NCBI GenBank assembly: GCA_022787145.1
Contig: JALFVM010000174.1
Span: 1-53,298 of the forward strand
DNA: 53,298 nt
Reading direction: 5' to 3'
Source of the DNA: Lachnospiraceae bacterium
GTDB taxonomy: Bacteria > Bacillota > Clostridia > Lachnospirales > Lachnospiraceae
How positions within the stretch are numbered: position 1 is the stretch's first letter; the number at the start of each line of letters is the position of its first letter. Below, piece after piece: positions 43,558 to 52,070 of the stretch. The notes beneath the pieces are model-generated. The model worked only from the letters and a program-made list of their open reading frames with translations. It was not told the origin of the DNA and made no database searches. The position numbers and the translations under genes were made by a program.

Positions 43558-44934
43558 TTATTTATTAACTCTTCTCAGTGCATTCACAAAAGTATATGCC
43601 AGTTCCTTATTTTTCTCAAAATCTTCAAACAAATCATATGCAAAATCAAAAGTTTCATCTGCATAATTTGCCAGATTCAAAAGCAAATTATTAAATCTGT
43701 CATAATCGCCTAATGATAATGCACTAGTTAATTTCTGCCGATAGGAGTCCAGTTTATTATCCGCCACTTTATCTTTCTTCTGGACTACCGCTTTTGCGCA
43801 TGCATAAGCTACTTTTGTTCTCTGTTCCAAATCCTTATCCCCCTTTATAGCTATATTGAGACCAATCAACTGTTTTACTATGTACTTATAATTATCATCT
43901 TTGCTATTTTTATCATTTTTTAACAACCATTCAATCAAGTCATCCAATAATACCAGATTGATTACTGCATCGGTTACTTTTCTAAAAATGTCAACCCAGT
44001 AATTATCCGTTACTTTTATTTTCCTACAAAAACACTTGTATTTTTTCCCATCTTCTGACTTTAAATTTTGGAAAATTTTCAAGCTTTCCTGACGAAGATA
44101 TAATGTTTCAAAATGTGTGTTATCTACATTTTTAACAATCACTTCAATATCGTTTTCAATAAAATCAGGCGTTTCAATGATAAGATTAAAAAATACCTGA
44201 CGGGCATCTACACTCCGATTCTCATTTTCTGCTTTTTCCTTCTGTTCATCTATACATTTTTTAAATTGATTTGTCGCACTGATTAGATGTTTTAGCTCTA
44301 AATTGTCATTTGCAAAGAAAAATTCTCGCTCTCCATGAAACGCAAAAGGAATAAAATCAAAAATAGGATCATCCTGCCCCACAAAATTTGCCATTTCAAA
44401 ATTATATCCCATTGCTTTTCCCTTTTTGGGCATATCCACGTAATACCCCAACAATCTGCAGCAATCTTTACCATCTTCGAAAAGCTGGTTAGTGTTACAG
44501 TAATTTCGGTACAAATTGTTCTTATTTCGGAAAGTTTCACGTACAATCTCCTGACGATTTTCATCAATTACTTTCTGAATCATTTCTGCATTTGAACCGT
44601 CGTATTTTATCCCTTTGAACAACTTTTTTAGCACTGTATTCGCCGTAAGTTTTTCATTTACTATTTTTATGCTTGACTCATCAGTGTTTCCCGCTTTTAA
44701 AATATTTTCTGCCTGCACATGATGCATATCCTCCGGGTATTCTCTTTCTACAAATCCCAGATAATTTTCTTCGGTAATATCTGTTGGATCAAATTCCAGC
44801 CTGTCGCTCTCTAAGTTCCAATCTGGCTCTTCTAAAACCTCATCTTCCAAATATTCAAAATACTTCACTAAACCTACAATAGCTGCCGAATATCTCCAAT
44901 CAAGAGGTTCCACAATTCTTCTTTCTTTATCCAT
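43558..44934 (-). CDS. cas8b: Cascade large subunit Cas8 (Cst1/Cas8b-like)
   Basis: Predicted large subunit that reads the PAM and contacts the crRNA 5' end. Its identity comes mainly from position between cas6 and cas7; sequence conservation is low in this family. The 458 residues are highly charged, beginning MDKERRIVEPLDWRYSAAIVG and VKYFEYLEDEVLEEPDW. The LEFDPTDITEENYLGF segment and the C-terminal helical half (KLDSYRQKLTSALSLGDYDRFNNLLLNL) fit the Cst1 type of the Tneap I-B variant as I recall it. I see only scattered cysteines and no clear zinc finger. The start is ATG 44932-44934, behind GAGGGGG. Confidence 0.85.
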   Translation of the reverse strand: MDKERRIVEPLDWRYSAAIVGLVKYFEYLEDEVLEEPDWNLESDRLEFDPTDITEENYLGFVEREYPEDMHHVQAENILKAGNTDESSIKIVNEKLTANTVLKKLFKGIKYDGSNAEMIQKVIDENRQEIVRETFRNKNNLYRNYCNTNQLFEDGKDCCRLLGYYVDMPKKGKAMGYNFEMANFVGQDDPIFDFIPFAFHGEREFFFANDNLELKHLISATNQFKKCIDEQKEKAENENRSVDARQVFFNLIIETPDFIENDIEVIVKNVDNTHFETLYLRQESLKIFQNLKSEDGKKYKCFCRKIKVTDNYWVDIFRKVTDAVINLVLLDDLIEWLLKNDKNSKDDNYKYIVKQLIGLNIAIKGDKDLEQRTKVAYACAKAVVQKKDKVADNKLDSYRQKLTSALSLGDYDRFNNLLLNLANYADETFDFAYDLFEDFEKNKELAYTFVNALRRVNK

Positions 44935-44949
44935 ACTTTGTATCCCCCT

Positions 44950-45681
44950 CTATTGCAATACCCGGACCATTCCAAATCCAGAAGAATGTTTCGATCCAGC
45001 TCCAGCCCGATAAAAGTATTGTAGTATCTGCGAATTTCCACACATCTTAAAAATTCCTGTTGTCGTATCAACATAACGACCATAATGATATACTAATACC
45101 TTTTTACAAATAATCGGTTCTATGCTCAAATCCTCTGTCATTGTTTCCGGATATCCCGCGAGTCTTGCCTGGATTTTTAAAACCTGTAATGCTTTTTCTT
45201 TAAAATCCTGATCTTCACAAGTCACAAAACGGTCACAGTTTGACTGTCGATCATGTTCACGGATACATAAACCATTTCCAAGACACGTCTGAAAAAGTAC
45301 CTCTGACTTTGTAACAATCTGTTCTTTCATCTGATGCACGCCCTTCAATATCATAGCATTTTCATCTGCTAAGGGAAATTTTTTATTTTTCATCCCTAAA
45401 AATGCAGAAAAGAAAATCAATCCTGTTTTATTTCTGTCATCCGCCGAAAACAGAATTTTCATCTGAGGTTTTTCCAAGATAATTTTTTCTTTATGAAATT
45501 CAGGCTTGGGAAATACAACAGTAAATGAATAATCTTTTGGTTCTGTTCCACTAAAGTACTTATCAAAATATTTTCCTTGATTACATATTGTCAAACTGCT
45601 TTTCAACCATGACAAAATAATTCGGCGATAATCTAATGCTATTTCCGGTTTTTCGAGATTAAATTTTAATTCTAAACGCAT
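44950..45681 (-). CDS. cas6: crRNA-processing endoribonuclease Cas6
   Basis: Cuts the repeat to make crRNAs. The 243 residues from MRLELKFNLEKPEIALDYRRIILSWLKSS match the Cas6 N-terminal RAMP fold. The C-terminal glycine-rich loop AGAGSKHSSGFGMVRVL is the family signature. His in YHYGRYVD and SKH are candidates for catalysis. I chose ATG 45679-45681 because family members begin M-R-x-x-L; an in-frame ATG at 45723 adds 14 residues, but the nearest promoter predicts a transcript starting about there. A strong AGGAGGG at 45711-45717 sits 30 bp from the chosen start, so the true start is not certain. Confidence 0.9.
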   Translation of the reverse strand: MRLELKFNLEKPEIALDYRRIILSWLKSSLTICNQGKYFDKYFSGTEPKDYSFTVVFPKPEFHKEKIILEKPQMKILFSADDRNKTGLIFFSAFLGMKNKKFPLADENAMILKGVHQMKEQIVTKSEVLFQTCLGNGLCIREHDRQSNCDRFVTCEDQDFKEKALQVLKIQARLAGYPETMTEDLSIEPIICKKVLVYHYGRYVDTTTGIFKMCGNSQILQYFYRAGAGSKHSSGFGMVRVLQ

Positions 45682-45738
45682 ATACTTTTTGCCGATCCAT
45701 TCTCGACATTCCCTCCTTTTCATATTTTCATTTTCTTC

Positions 45739-45767
45739 ATATTACCATTACTCTAGGGTTAAATCAA
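45739..45767 (-). promoter_or_regulatory. Promoter of the cas operon
   Basis: On the minus strand, TTGATT (45762-45767), 17 bases, TAATAT (45739-45744). The surrounding 45724-45805 is AT-rich. It points at cas6, the first gene of the operon. Confidence 0.6.
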
Positions 45768-45805
45768 TATTTTTTATTTATTTTATACTTTTTTATATTC
45801 CTATT

Positions 45806-46003
45806 CTATTTCACCAGCCCATACAACCGATACATCCCCAGCATATTCTGGTACATCATCTTTCTCCCCATATACTGCCGATACGTGGCACTTTTTGTCT
45901 TCCCATCCGCCTTCAGCCTCTCCATCTTCTCCTCAATATCCGCATACTCTCTCTGCACAGCCTGCAACATTTTCTCAAAATTCTCCAGTCTTTTCTCATC
46001 CAT
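45806..46003 (-). CDS. Small coiled-coil hypothetical protein (65 aa)
   Basis: The frame starts at ATG 46001-46003 behind GAGGGG with suitable spacing. It is almost entirely helical and charged: MDEKRLENFEKMLQAVQREY, then ADIEEKMERLKADGKTKSATY, then RQYMGRKMMYQNMLGMYRLY. I think I have seen close relatives in other Lachnospiraceae without CRISPR loci, so a Cas function is not implied. It lies on the same strand, upstream of the cas promoter and downstream of the kinase-like gene, between a terminator and that promoter. The function is unknown. Confidence 0.65.
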   Translation of the reverse strand: MDEKRLENFEKMLQAVQREYADIEEKMERLKADGKTKSATYRQYMGRKMMYQNMLGMYRLYGLVK

Positions 46004-46052
46004 AAGCAAATCCCCTCATAATTTTTCACACTTTTTCTCATTATACTACAAA

Positions 46053-46079
46053 AGGTACATGCAATAAATGCACATACCT
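46053..46079. terminator. Terminator after the cytidylate-kinase-like gene
   Basis: AGGTA (46053-46057) and TGC pair with GCA and TACCT (46075-46079). T runs follow on both strands (TTTTTT on plus at 46081-46086, TTTT on minus). Confidence 0.65.
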
Positions 46080-46115
46080 CTTTTTTGTATATAATAATTA
46101 ATTTTGCAATTTATT

Positions 46116-46706
46116 CTAAAGCACTTTCGCAAGTTCTACAATCATCTCTCCACACCGCTCCAGCCCGATCTTTCCGCTATTCAGGGTAATATCATAATTC
46201 TGTGACATTCCCCATATACGATCCGTGTAGTATTTATAATTCAATCTTCTTGTTTTGTCTTTATCAGCAAGGCGTTTCTGAGGATTCTGGTCAGTCTCTC
46301 CGTACAGCTTCACCACACGCTCGATCCGTTTGTCCAAGTCGGCATGGATGAACACATGCAGACTGTCTGTTCTGTCCCTGAGAATATAGTCGGCGCAGCG
46401 TCCCACGATCACGCAGTTCCCCTGCTCTGCCAGTTCCAGAATAATTTCTCTTTGTTTTCTCCAGAGGTAATCCTCCACCGAAACTCCATTGATTCCTCTT
46501 CCCACAAAAGCATAGCTGAACATATTTTTTCCGGGTGAATGCTCCCCGCTTTTTTCTACGAATTCCCGTGAAAGCCCTGCTTCCTGCGCAATTTTTTCAA
46601 TCAATTCTTTATCATAGAATTGATATCCCATCTGCTCTGCCACCTGTTTTCCAATTGTTCTGCCGCCGCTGCCAAACTCACGGCTGATCGTAATGATTTT
46701 TTTCAC
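46116..46706 (-). CDS. Cytidylate kinase-like family protein
   Basis: A P-loop kinase-like protein of 196 residues (PF13189-type). The N-terminus reads KKIITISREFGSGGRTIGKQVAEQMGYQFYDKELIEKIAQEAGLS (2-46), where FGSGGRTIG is the atypical P-loop. GNCVIVGRCADYILRDRTDSLHVFIHADLDKR (about 95-126) is the second family block. The real substrate is unknown; such genes often sit beside transporters. The start is GTG 46704-46706, behind AGGAGGG. MATE lies 12 bp upstream on the same strand, so they form a unit. Confidence 0.9.
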   Translation of the reverse strand: MKKIITISREFGSGGRTIGKQVAEQMGYQFYDKELIEKIAQEAGLSREFVEKSGEHSPGKNMFSYAFVGRGINGVSVEDYLWRKQREIILELAEQGNCVIVGRCADYILRDRTDSLHVFIHADLDKRIERVVKLYGETDQNPQKRLADKDKTRRLNYKYYTDRIWGMSQNYDITLNSGKIGLERCGEMIVELAKVL

Positions 46707-46718
46707 TGGTCATCCCTC

Positions 46719-48104
46719 CTACATCTTATCCACAATGTTTTGATTCGCTTTCGCCATAAGAATCAGCGCAGCAGCAAACGCCACTGCTTCCGCAACAGGA
46801 AACGCAAACCATATCAAAAATGACGCATTTTCAAAGGTGCTGAACAGCCATGCCAGCGGAAGCACCACCACACAAAGCCGGAGCAGAGAGGTAATCAGAG
46901 AACTTCCTCCGCAGCGAAGCGCCTGAAAAACGCCCTGCAGTGCGATGTTGGCGCCTGCAAATAAAAATCCGCCCGCAATGATACGTGTCGCCAGCACGCA
47001 CAGATGACTGGTTTCTTCGGTCAGCCCGAAAATGCCGATAAATGGCTCTGCAAAGATTTCCAGAAAAACGATTCCGGCCGCCATAATGATTTCGGTGTAT
47101 AAAATTCCATATTTAATTCCCTGTTTCACGCGCTTTTTATCACCCATTCCATAGTTGAAGGATACAATTGGTGTGATGGCATCGCGGAGTCCAAAGGCCG
47201 CAAAGAACAGGAACTGCTGGATTTTGTAAAAAATACCGTAAGCAGTTACCGCCGATGCAGACACCATTCCGAAAATAATATTTACGCCGTAAGTCATAAA
47301 CGACATCAACGCCTGCATGATAATCGCCGGCAGACCTACGATGTAGATTTCTTTGACCATACGTCCTTCCAGTCTCAAATATTTCCAGCCGCTTCGCACC
47401 TCTTTGTTTTTTCCATAATGAAAAATCATCGCCAGTGCCATGGACACCACCTGACCGATTACAGTCGCATAAGCCGCACCTTCGATTCCCATTTCCGGCA
47501 ATCCCAGATAGCCAAAGATCAGTATGGGATCCAACACGATATTTGTGACTGCGCCTGCAATCTGTGCAATCGTGGAATATACCGTTTTTCCTGTGGACTG
47601 CAGCAACTTTTCATAAATTGCAAACAACACCATTCCAAAAGACAGACAGGTACAGATTCTGAGATACCGCGTTCCCATATCCAGTATCACCGGATCTGCC
47701 GTCTGACTGCGCAGATAGATTTTGATTCCGAAAATGCCAAACAACAGAAAACAGGCATAAATGATCAAGGACAGGAAAACTCCGTTTCCGGCAACCCGGG
47801 CCACCTTGTCCTTGTCGTTTTGTCCCAGATATTTTGCCAGAAGCGCATTCACTCCAACTCCCGTTCCGATTCCAAAAGCGACAACCAGCATCTGCACCGG
47901 AAAGGCCAGCGTCAGCGCATTGACCGCATATTCGCCCATATGGATAACCTCCGATGTGTCATGCATTCTTGCTACAAACAGACTGTCTACAATGTTGTAA
48001 CAGGCTTGCAGCACCATGGATAAAATCATGGGAATTCCCATACTCAGCATAATCCGCTGAATGGGTTCCGTTCCCATCTTGTTCATAGTGACTTTTTGTT
48101 TCAT
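46719..48104 (-). CDS. MATE family efflux transporter
   Basis: Na+- or H+-driven multidrug/metabolite exporter. The 461 residues form 12 helices in two six-helix halves. The first half opens with MGTEPIQRIMLSMGIPMILSMVLQACYNIVDSLFVARM (about 10-47), the family hallmark. VNALLAKYLGQNDKDKVARV is the first loop, and LRDAITPIVSFNYGMGDKKRVKQGIKYG (about 300-327) is the matching block of the second half. Start ATG 48102-48104 follows CAGGAGGAG. The following kinase-like gene is 12 bp away. Confidence 0.94.
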   Translation of the reverse strand: MKQKVTMNKMGTEPIQRIMLSMGIPMILSMVLQACYNIVDSLFVARMHDTSEVIHMGEYAVNALTLAFPVQMLVVAFGIGTGVGVNALLAKYLGQNDKDKVARVAGNGVFLSLIIYACFLLFGIFGIKIYLRSQTADPVILDMGTRYLRICTCLSFGMVLFAIYEKLLQSTGKTVYSTIAQIAGAVTNIVLDPILIFGYLGLPEMGIEGAAYATVIGQVVSMALAMIFHYGKNKEVRSGWKYLRLEGRMVKEIYIVGLPAIIMQALMSFMTYGVNIIFGMVSASAVTAYGIFYKIQQFLFFAAFGLRDAITPIVSFNYGMGDKKRVKQGIKYGILYTEIIMAAGIVFLEIFAEPFIGIFGLTEETSHLCVLATRIIAGGFLFAGANIALQGVFQALRCGGSSLITSLLRLCVVVLPLAWLFSTFENASFLIWFAFPVAEAVAFAAALILMAKANQNIVDKM

Positions 48105-48172
48105 AAACTCCTCCTGTAATAATGATTATTTGGAGACTTTTGAGGAAAGCTGCCACAACCATGCCAAAAAGA

Positions 48173-48208
48173 AAAAGCGCAAACCCAGTGATCTGGATTT
48201 ACGCTTTT
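48173..48208 (-). terminator. Terminator after iolE
   Basis: AAAAGCG (48173-48179) is inverted as CGCTTTT (48202-48208), with AAA/TTT and CCAG/CTGG pairing inside a 4-base loop. Minus-strand T runs follow. It closes the inositol/sugar operon. Confidence 0.8.
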
Positions 48209-48277
48209 CGCTACTCGACAATGCCTATTTTATCTCTTTTTTCGAAAAATGTCAAAGGAGTTTTTCTTTTGTTTTAG

Positions 48278-49177
48278 TTATAACCCCGTTTTCTCAGCAA
48301 TGAATTTTCTTGCTTTGATTGCATATTCCAATGGGTTTGCTTTCGCTGGATCCTGCTCTGCCTCAACCAGCATGTAGCCTTCGTAATTGTTTTCTTCCAG
48401 TACCTTGAAAATCGGTTCAAAATCAATGCATCCGTCTCCCGGTACGGTGAAGGTTCCCATTCGCACGCCCTGAAGGAAGCTTAAGTTTTCTTTTTTTACT
48501 TTTTCTACGACTTCCGGACGGATATCCTTCAGATGTACATGTTTGATTCTGTCTGCATACTTTGTTACCATTTCCAGCGGGTCTGCGCCACAGTATGTAA
48601 AATGTCCGGTGTCAAATAACAGGCTGACATATTCCGGATCGGTATTTGCCATCATCCGCTCTACTTCATCAGGATCCTGTACAACCGTTCCCATATGATG
48701 ATGGAAGGTAAGAGCGATTCCATATTCCTCTTTGGCAATCTTTCCAAGACGGTTCATGCCATCACAGAAAATATCCCATTCCTGGTCATTCATCACATAT
48801 TTATGGCCAAACACCGGTGTATTTTCCTGTCCCTGTACGCTATAGCTCTGTTCCGATGCCCCGATTACTTTTGCCCCCATCGCTTTGAGGAATTCCAGCT
48901 GTGCGCGGAAGTCTTTTTCCACTTCCTCAAAAGGCTTTGTAATCAGGAAGGAAGAAAACCACTGATTGCAGATTTCCATTCCGCGAAGCTCCAATGCCTT
49001 TTTCAAAACTTCTGGTTCCTTCGGGTATTTGTTTCCAACCTCAGAGCCTGTAAATCCGGCCAGTGCCATCTCGCTGACACACTGCTCAAATGTGTTTTCC
49101 TTGCCAAGATCCGGCATATCATCATTTGTCCACGCGATCGGCGCAATTCCAAGTTTTACTTTTTCTTTGTTAAACAT
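48278..49177 (-). CDS. iolE: myo-Inosose-2 dehydratase
   Basis: Dehydrates 2-keto-myo-inositol in inositol breakdown. The 299 residues form an AP-endonuclease-type TIM barrel. The opening KVKLGIAPIAWTNDDMPDLG and MALAGFTGSEVGNKYPKEPEVL are highly characteristic of IolE. Metal-site residues appear in ALTFHHHMGTVVQ, LLFDTGHFTYCG, IKHVHLKDIRPEVV and the C-terminal Glu of MLVEAEQD. The start is ATG 49175-49177, behind AGAAGGAG. It is the last gene of the operon idh-hyi-MFS-iolE. No iolB, C, D or G is present in the window. Confidence 0.92.
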   Translation of the reverse strand: MFNKEKVKLGIAPIAWTNDDMPDLGKENTFEQCVSEMALAGFTGSEVGNKYPKEPEVLKKALELRGMEICNQWFSSFLITKPFEEVEKDFRAQLEFLKAMGAKVIGASEQSYSVQGQENTPVFGHKYVMNDQEWDIFCDGMNRLGKIAKEEYGIALTFHHHMGTVVQDPDEVERMMANTDPEYVSLLFDTGHFTYCGADPLEMVTKYADRIKHVHLKDIRPEVVEKVKKENLSFLQGVRMGTFTVPGDGCIDFEPIFKVLEENNYEGYMLVEAEQDPAKANPLEYAIKARKFIAEKTGL

Positions 49178-49199
49178 ATGTTACTCCTTCTTCCGGATA

Positions 49200-50573
49200 T
49201 TATTGTGCTGCTTCTCTTTCCGCCAAATCCTTCGTAATCTGAGGGAATTCTTTATCTAACTTATATACAAATAAAATAGCAATAGCAACTCCCCAGATAA
49301 TTAACGGACCAAATTTGTAAATTCGTTCTATTGTCAGAATAGCAGATGTAGGTTGAACGACACTTCCTGTTGTAGAACTGATATAACCGCTTGCTGTCAT
49401 CATTGCAGACATAAGTGCACTCGTAATACCTGTTCCAACCTTAAATCCAAGGCTCGCTCCTCCAAATACAAGACTTTCCTGACGAAAACCATTTTTCCAG
49501 TCACCATATTCCACTACATCACCAAGCATTCCAAAAATAGTTGCCGAAAGCTGTGATACTCCAATAGAACGAACCAAAGTAATTCCAAAAATCCATGCAA
49601 AACTATGAGGATTGATAAAAATAAACATATGTGAAACAATTGCAAGAATAGCTCCTGCCAGAGTAATATTTCTCTTTCCCCATTTTTTAATCATTGCAGG
49701 AACTGCCATAGCACCTAAAATCATAATAATTGTTTCCATAAAGTACAGAACACTGTACATCCAGGAATCATTTTTAAAGATATATTTGCAATAGTATGGC
49801 AAATCCGTTCCTACAATCGTCATATGGATTACCTGAATAGACCATAAGCCCAGTACACACCAGAAATATTTATTCGTTACAAGCGCTTTCAGATTCTTAC
49901 CGATTCCTCTTTTTTCTTCTGCCTTTTTCTCATCCGCTTTTACCGTTTCCTCACAGCGGAAGAAACAGAATAAAAGAAGTGCAAGTGCAATGACAACCCA
50001 GATGCACATGGTTTTTACCCATGCTGACTGATCATTACCAAACAGTTTTACCAACGGCATTGTAAAAGTTACAGAAATAATTCTTCCTACCGGCGAAAGA
50101 ATCATACGGAATATGGACAGTAAATCCTGCTGATAAGAGTCTCTTGTCATCATAGTGGAAAGAGAACCATATGGTACATTGATTGCTGTATATACTACGG
50201 TTGTCGTAAGATTGTAGGTAACAAATATATACAATCCCTGTAAAAACTCCGTTGTATGCGGCACCGTAAACAGTAAAATTGCGGAAACTCCATAGGGAAT
50301 TGCCATCCATAACAGCCATGGCCTGGATTTTCCCCATTTTGATTTTGTTCTGTCGACAATGAATCCCATAATCAAATCAGAACTTCCGTCAAAAACTCTC
50401 GATATCAGCATTACCATTCCAATCGTAATAGGTGAGATTCCAGCATAATCCGTATAGAACAATGTCAATAATGTAGAAATCATTCCATACACAATGTTGC
50501 AAGCTGTATCTCCGCAGCCGTAAGCAATTCTGGTACTTACGGCTATTTTATTTGTCGAAGCCTGTTTTTTCAT
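49200..50573 (-). CDS. Glycoside-pentoside-hexuronide (GPH) family MFS transporter
   Basis: Sugar:cation symporter in the cytoplasmic membrane. The 457 residues form 12 helices. It opens RIAYGCGDTACNIVYGMISTLLTLFYTDYAGIS (15-47), as in MelB/XynP-type carriers. RVFDGSSDLIMGFIVDRTKSKWGKSRPWLLW (about 64-94) carries the two conserved membrane Asp residues and the RTxxKWGKxRP loop. The middle loop is charged (CEETVKADEKKAEEKRG). The C-terminal half includes GMLGDVVEYGDWKNGFRQESLVFG. The position between iolE and the isomerase suggests an inositol or related polyol/sugar as substrate. Confidence 0.92.
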   Translation of the reverse strand: MKKQASTNKIAVSTRIAYGCGDTACNIVYGMISTLLTLFYTDYAGISPITIGMVMLISRVFDGSSDLIMGFIVDRTKSKWGKSRPWLLWMAIPYGVSAILLFTVPHTTEFLQGLYIFVTYNLTTTVVYTAINVPYGSLSTMMTRDSYQQDLLSIFRMILSPVGRIISVTFTMPLVKLFGNDQSAWVKTMCIWVVIALALLLFCFFRCEETVKADEKKAEEKRGIGKNLKALVTNKYFWCVLGLWSIQVIHMTIVGTDLPYYCKYIFKNDSWMYSVLYFMETIIMILGAMAVPAMIKKWGKRNITLAGAILAIVSHMFIFINPHSFAWIFGITLVRSIGVSQLSATIFGMLGDVVEYGDWKNGFRQESLVFGGASLGFKVGTGITSALMSAMMTASGYISSTTGSVVQPTSAILTIERIYKFGPLIIWGVAIAILFVYKLDKEFPQITKDLAEREAAQ

Positions 50574-50591
50574 GACATTCCCCCTATTTTC

Positions 50592-51380
50592 CTAGCATTC
50601 CTTCATAATTGCTTCCACAGCTGTTTTGGTATCTTTCAGAGGAAACAGTTCATATCCTACATATCCCTGATATCCGGAATTCTCCAAATGCCGAAGCACT
50701 TTTTTGTAATTAATCTCCCCTGTTCCCGGCTCATGACGCCCCGGTGCATCTGCAACATGAATATGTCCGAACTGATCTCCATAATTGGAAATGGTATCAC
50801 AAATACAGCCTTCATTAATCTGCATATGGTAAATATCATATAAAAGCTTCAGTCTTGGTGATCCAATCAACCTACAGATTTCCGCTCCCATCTGTGTATA
50901 TTTAAGGAAGTTCCCTACATGATCCGTAGTGATATTTAAGGCCTCGAGATTTAAGTTGATTTCTTCTTCCTCTGCCAGCTTTGCACATCTTAGAAGCATA
51001 TCATACATGCAGCAGAGTTTCACTGTATCCGATAAATCATTGTAGTGATTTACCACGACTCCGCCTTCTCCCAATGCATTCGAATGAATCGTCACGCTGG
51101 CTGCACCTACTTTTTTGGCTGCATCTATAGACTGTTTTAAATAATCCAAATATTTTTCTTTATGCTGTGGATCTACCAGAGAATAATCCGCATCTCCATT
51201 AAATCCGCTAATTGCAATACCCGCTTCCTGAGCGGCTTTTCTTGTCTCATCCAAATCACGGATTCTCCAATCCCAAAATTCCACTGCATCAAACCCATCG
51301 TTTTTTGCAGCCTGAAAGCGATCTTTCCATTCAAGCTCTGTATAAAGTGTATCAATACATGCACATTTTTTCAAACTCAT
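50592..51380 (-). CDS. Hydroxypyruvate-isomerase-like TIM-barrel protein
   Basis: A 262-residue member of the xylose-isomerase-like (AP endonuclease 2) superfamily in the Hyi branch. The visible blocks are FDAVEFWDWRIRDLDETRKAAQEAGIAISGFNGD (29-62), NLNLEALNITTDHVGNFL (about 143-160, with metal Glu), LLYDIYHMQINEGC (Asp and His), GHIHVADAPGRHEPGTGEINY (about 205-225) and YVGYELFPLKDT. It may act on hydroxypyruvate or as a ketose epimerase in the same inositol or sugar pathway; the substrate is not settled by sequence. ATG 51378-51380 lies directly behind the idh stop, with GGAGG inside idh. Confidence 0.85.
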   Translation of the reverse strand: MSLKKCACIDTLYTELEWKDRFQAAKNDGFDAVEFWDWRIRDLDETRKAAQEAGIAISGFNGDADYSLVDPQHKEKYLDYLKQSIDAAKKVGAASVTIHSNALGEGGVVVNHYNDLSDTVKLCCMYDMLLRCAKLAEEEEINLNLEALNITTDHVGNFLKYTQMGAEICRLIGSPRLKLLYDIYHMQINEGCICDTISNYGDQFGHIHVADAPGRHEPGTGEINYKKVLRHLENSGYQGYVGYELFPLKDTKTAVEAIMKEC

Positions 51381-51719
51381 TTACTCTACCTCCGCAATTT
51401 TTACAGGTCTTCCTTCTTTCAGTGATTTTGTTGCTGCTGCAGCCATTAAAACCGGATAGAGACCATCCATTCCTGTAACAGGAGTTTCTTTGTCATTCAA
51501 AACAGCATCTGCAAATGCCTGCATTTCCGATACGAATGCACCTGTATAACGATCCCACATAATAGCATATGTGTTTTGACTGCTAGTACACTGTGCATCA
51601 GAAACAACAACTGTATTTGGAACATCATTTTCATTGCGGGCGCATCCCTTGGATCCAAATACCTCCACTCTCTGATCATATCCATACACGGCTTTTCTGC
51701 TATTGTCAATTGTTGCGCA
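51381..51719 (-). pseudogene. Truncated Gfo/Idh/MocA dehydrogenase (IolG-like), 3' fragment
   Basis: Only the C-terminal third of an inositol-2-dehydrogenase-like protein remains. ATIDNSRKAVYGYDQRVEVFGSKG, then the C-terminal SEMQAFADAVLNDKETPVTGMDGLYPVLMAAAATKSLKEGRPVKI, are clear family motifs. The NAD-binding Rossmann domain, which should lie at higher coordinates, is absent. From about 51720 upward the sequence instead matches, on the opposite strand, the C-terminus of a LacI-type regulator. The open frame extends a further 87 bp into that, which is accidental. It was the first gene of the operon; its 3' end still carries the ribosome site for the isomerase. Confidence 0.88.
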
Positions 51720-52019
51720 ATTTACATGGCAAACCGCAGCGTTGCAGGATGCACCGAAGCAGTGAAAACCGCCGGAAAAAAAGGTGATATCCGCATTATC
51801 TGCCACGATGTAGCTGAAAGTACCAAACTCCTGCTTCAGGATGGAAGTATTGATTTCACAATTACTCAGAATCTATTCCGTCAGGGCTATGTTCCACTTA
51901 CGCTATTACGTGACTATTTGCAAAAAAAGAAACTTCCCGAATCAAATGGAATCGCCACACCGATTTCTATTATTTGTTCTCAAAATATGGATCAGGACTA
52001 TCCGCCTTACAATATTTAA
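51720..52019 (+). pseudogene. Truncated LacI-family regulator, 3' fragment
   Basis: The plus-strand frame ends at TAA 52017-52019. It has the C-terminal periplasmic-binding-like part of a LacI/PurR-family protein: IYMANRSVAGCTEAVKTAGK, then GDIRIICHDVAESTKLLLQDG, then SIDFTITQNLFRQGYVPLTLL and DYLQKKK. The helix-turn-helix and the first sugar-binding lobe are missing. A start at 51576 is formally open but reads antisense to the dehydrogenase fragment, so it is accidental. Divergent placement next to the operon implies that this was its regulator. Confidence 0.82.
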
Positions 52020-52023
52020 TAAA

Positions 52024-52068
52024 AAAGAAAGCGAAAAACGCTGATTTGCATTTTCGCTTTCTTTTTTT
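52024..52068. terminator. Bidirectional terminator
   Basis: AAAGAAAGCGAAAA (52024-52037) is perfectly inverted as TTTTCGCTTTCTTT (52051-52064), followed by more T. It lies between the LacI fragment and the converging ProXp-ala-like gene. Confidence 0.9.
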
Positions 52069-52070
52069 GA

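Noticed and set aside
45806-46003. Small coiled-coil gene as a new CRISPR accessory protein
   Set aside because: It is separated from the operon by its own promoter region, and similar proteins seem to occur without CRISPR loci, so adjacency alone is weak.
51576-51719. 5' part of the plus-strand frame leading into the LacI fragment
   Set aside because: It is antisense to recognisable dehydrogenase codons and does not resemble a LacI N-terminus; it is an accidental fusion at the deletion junction.
51720-51806. Start of the dehydrogenase fragment at 51806
   Set aside because: These codons read antisense to the LacI fragment and lack dehydrogenase motifs; the real fragment begins near 51720.
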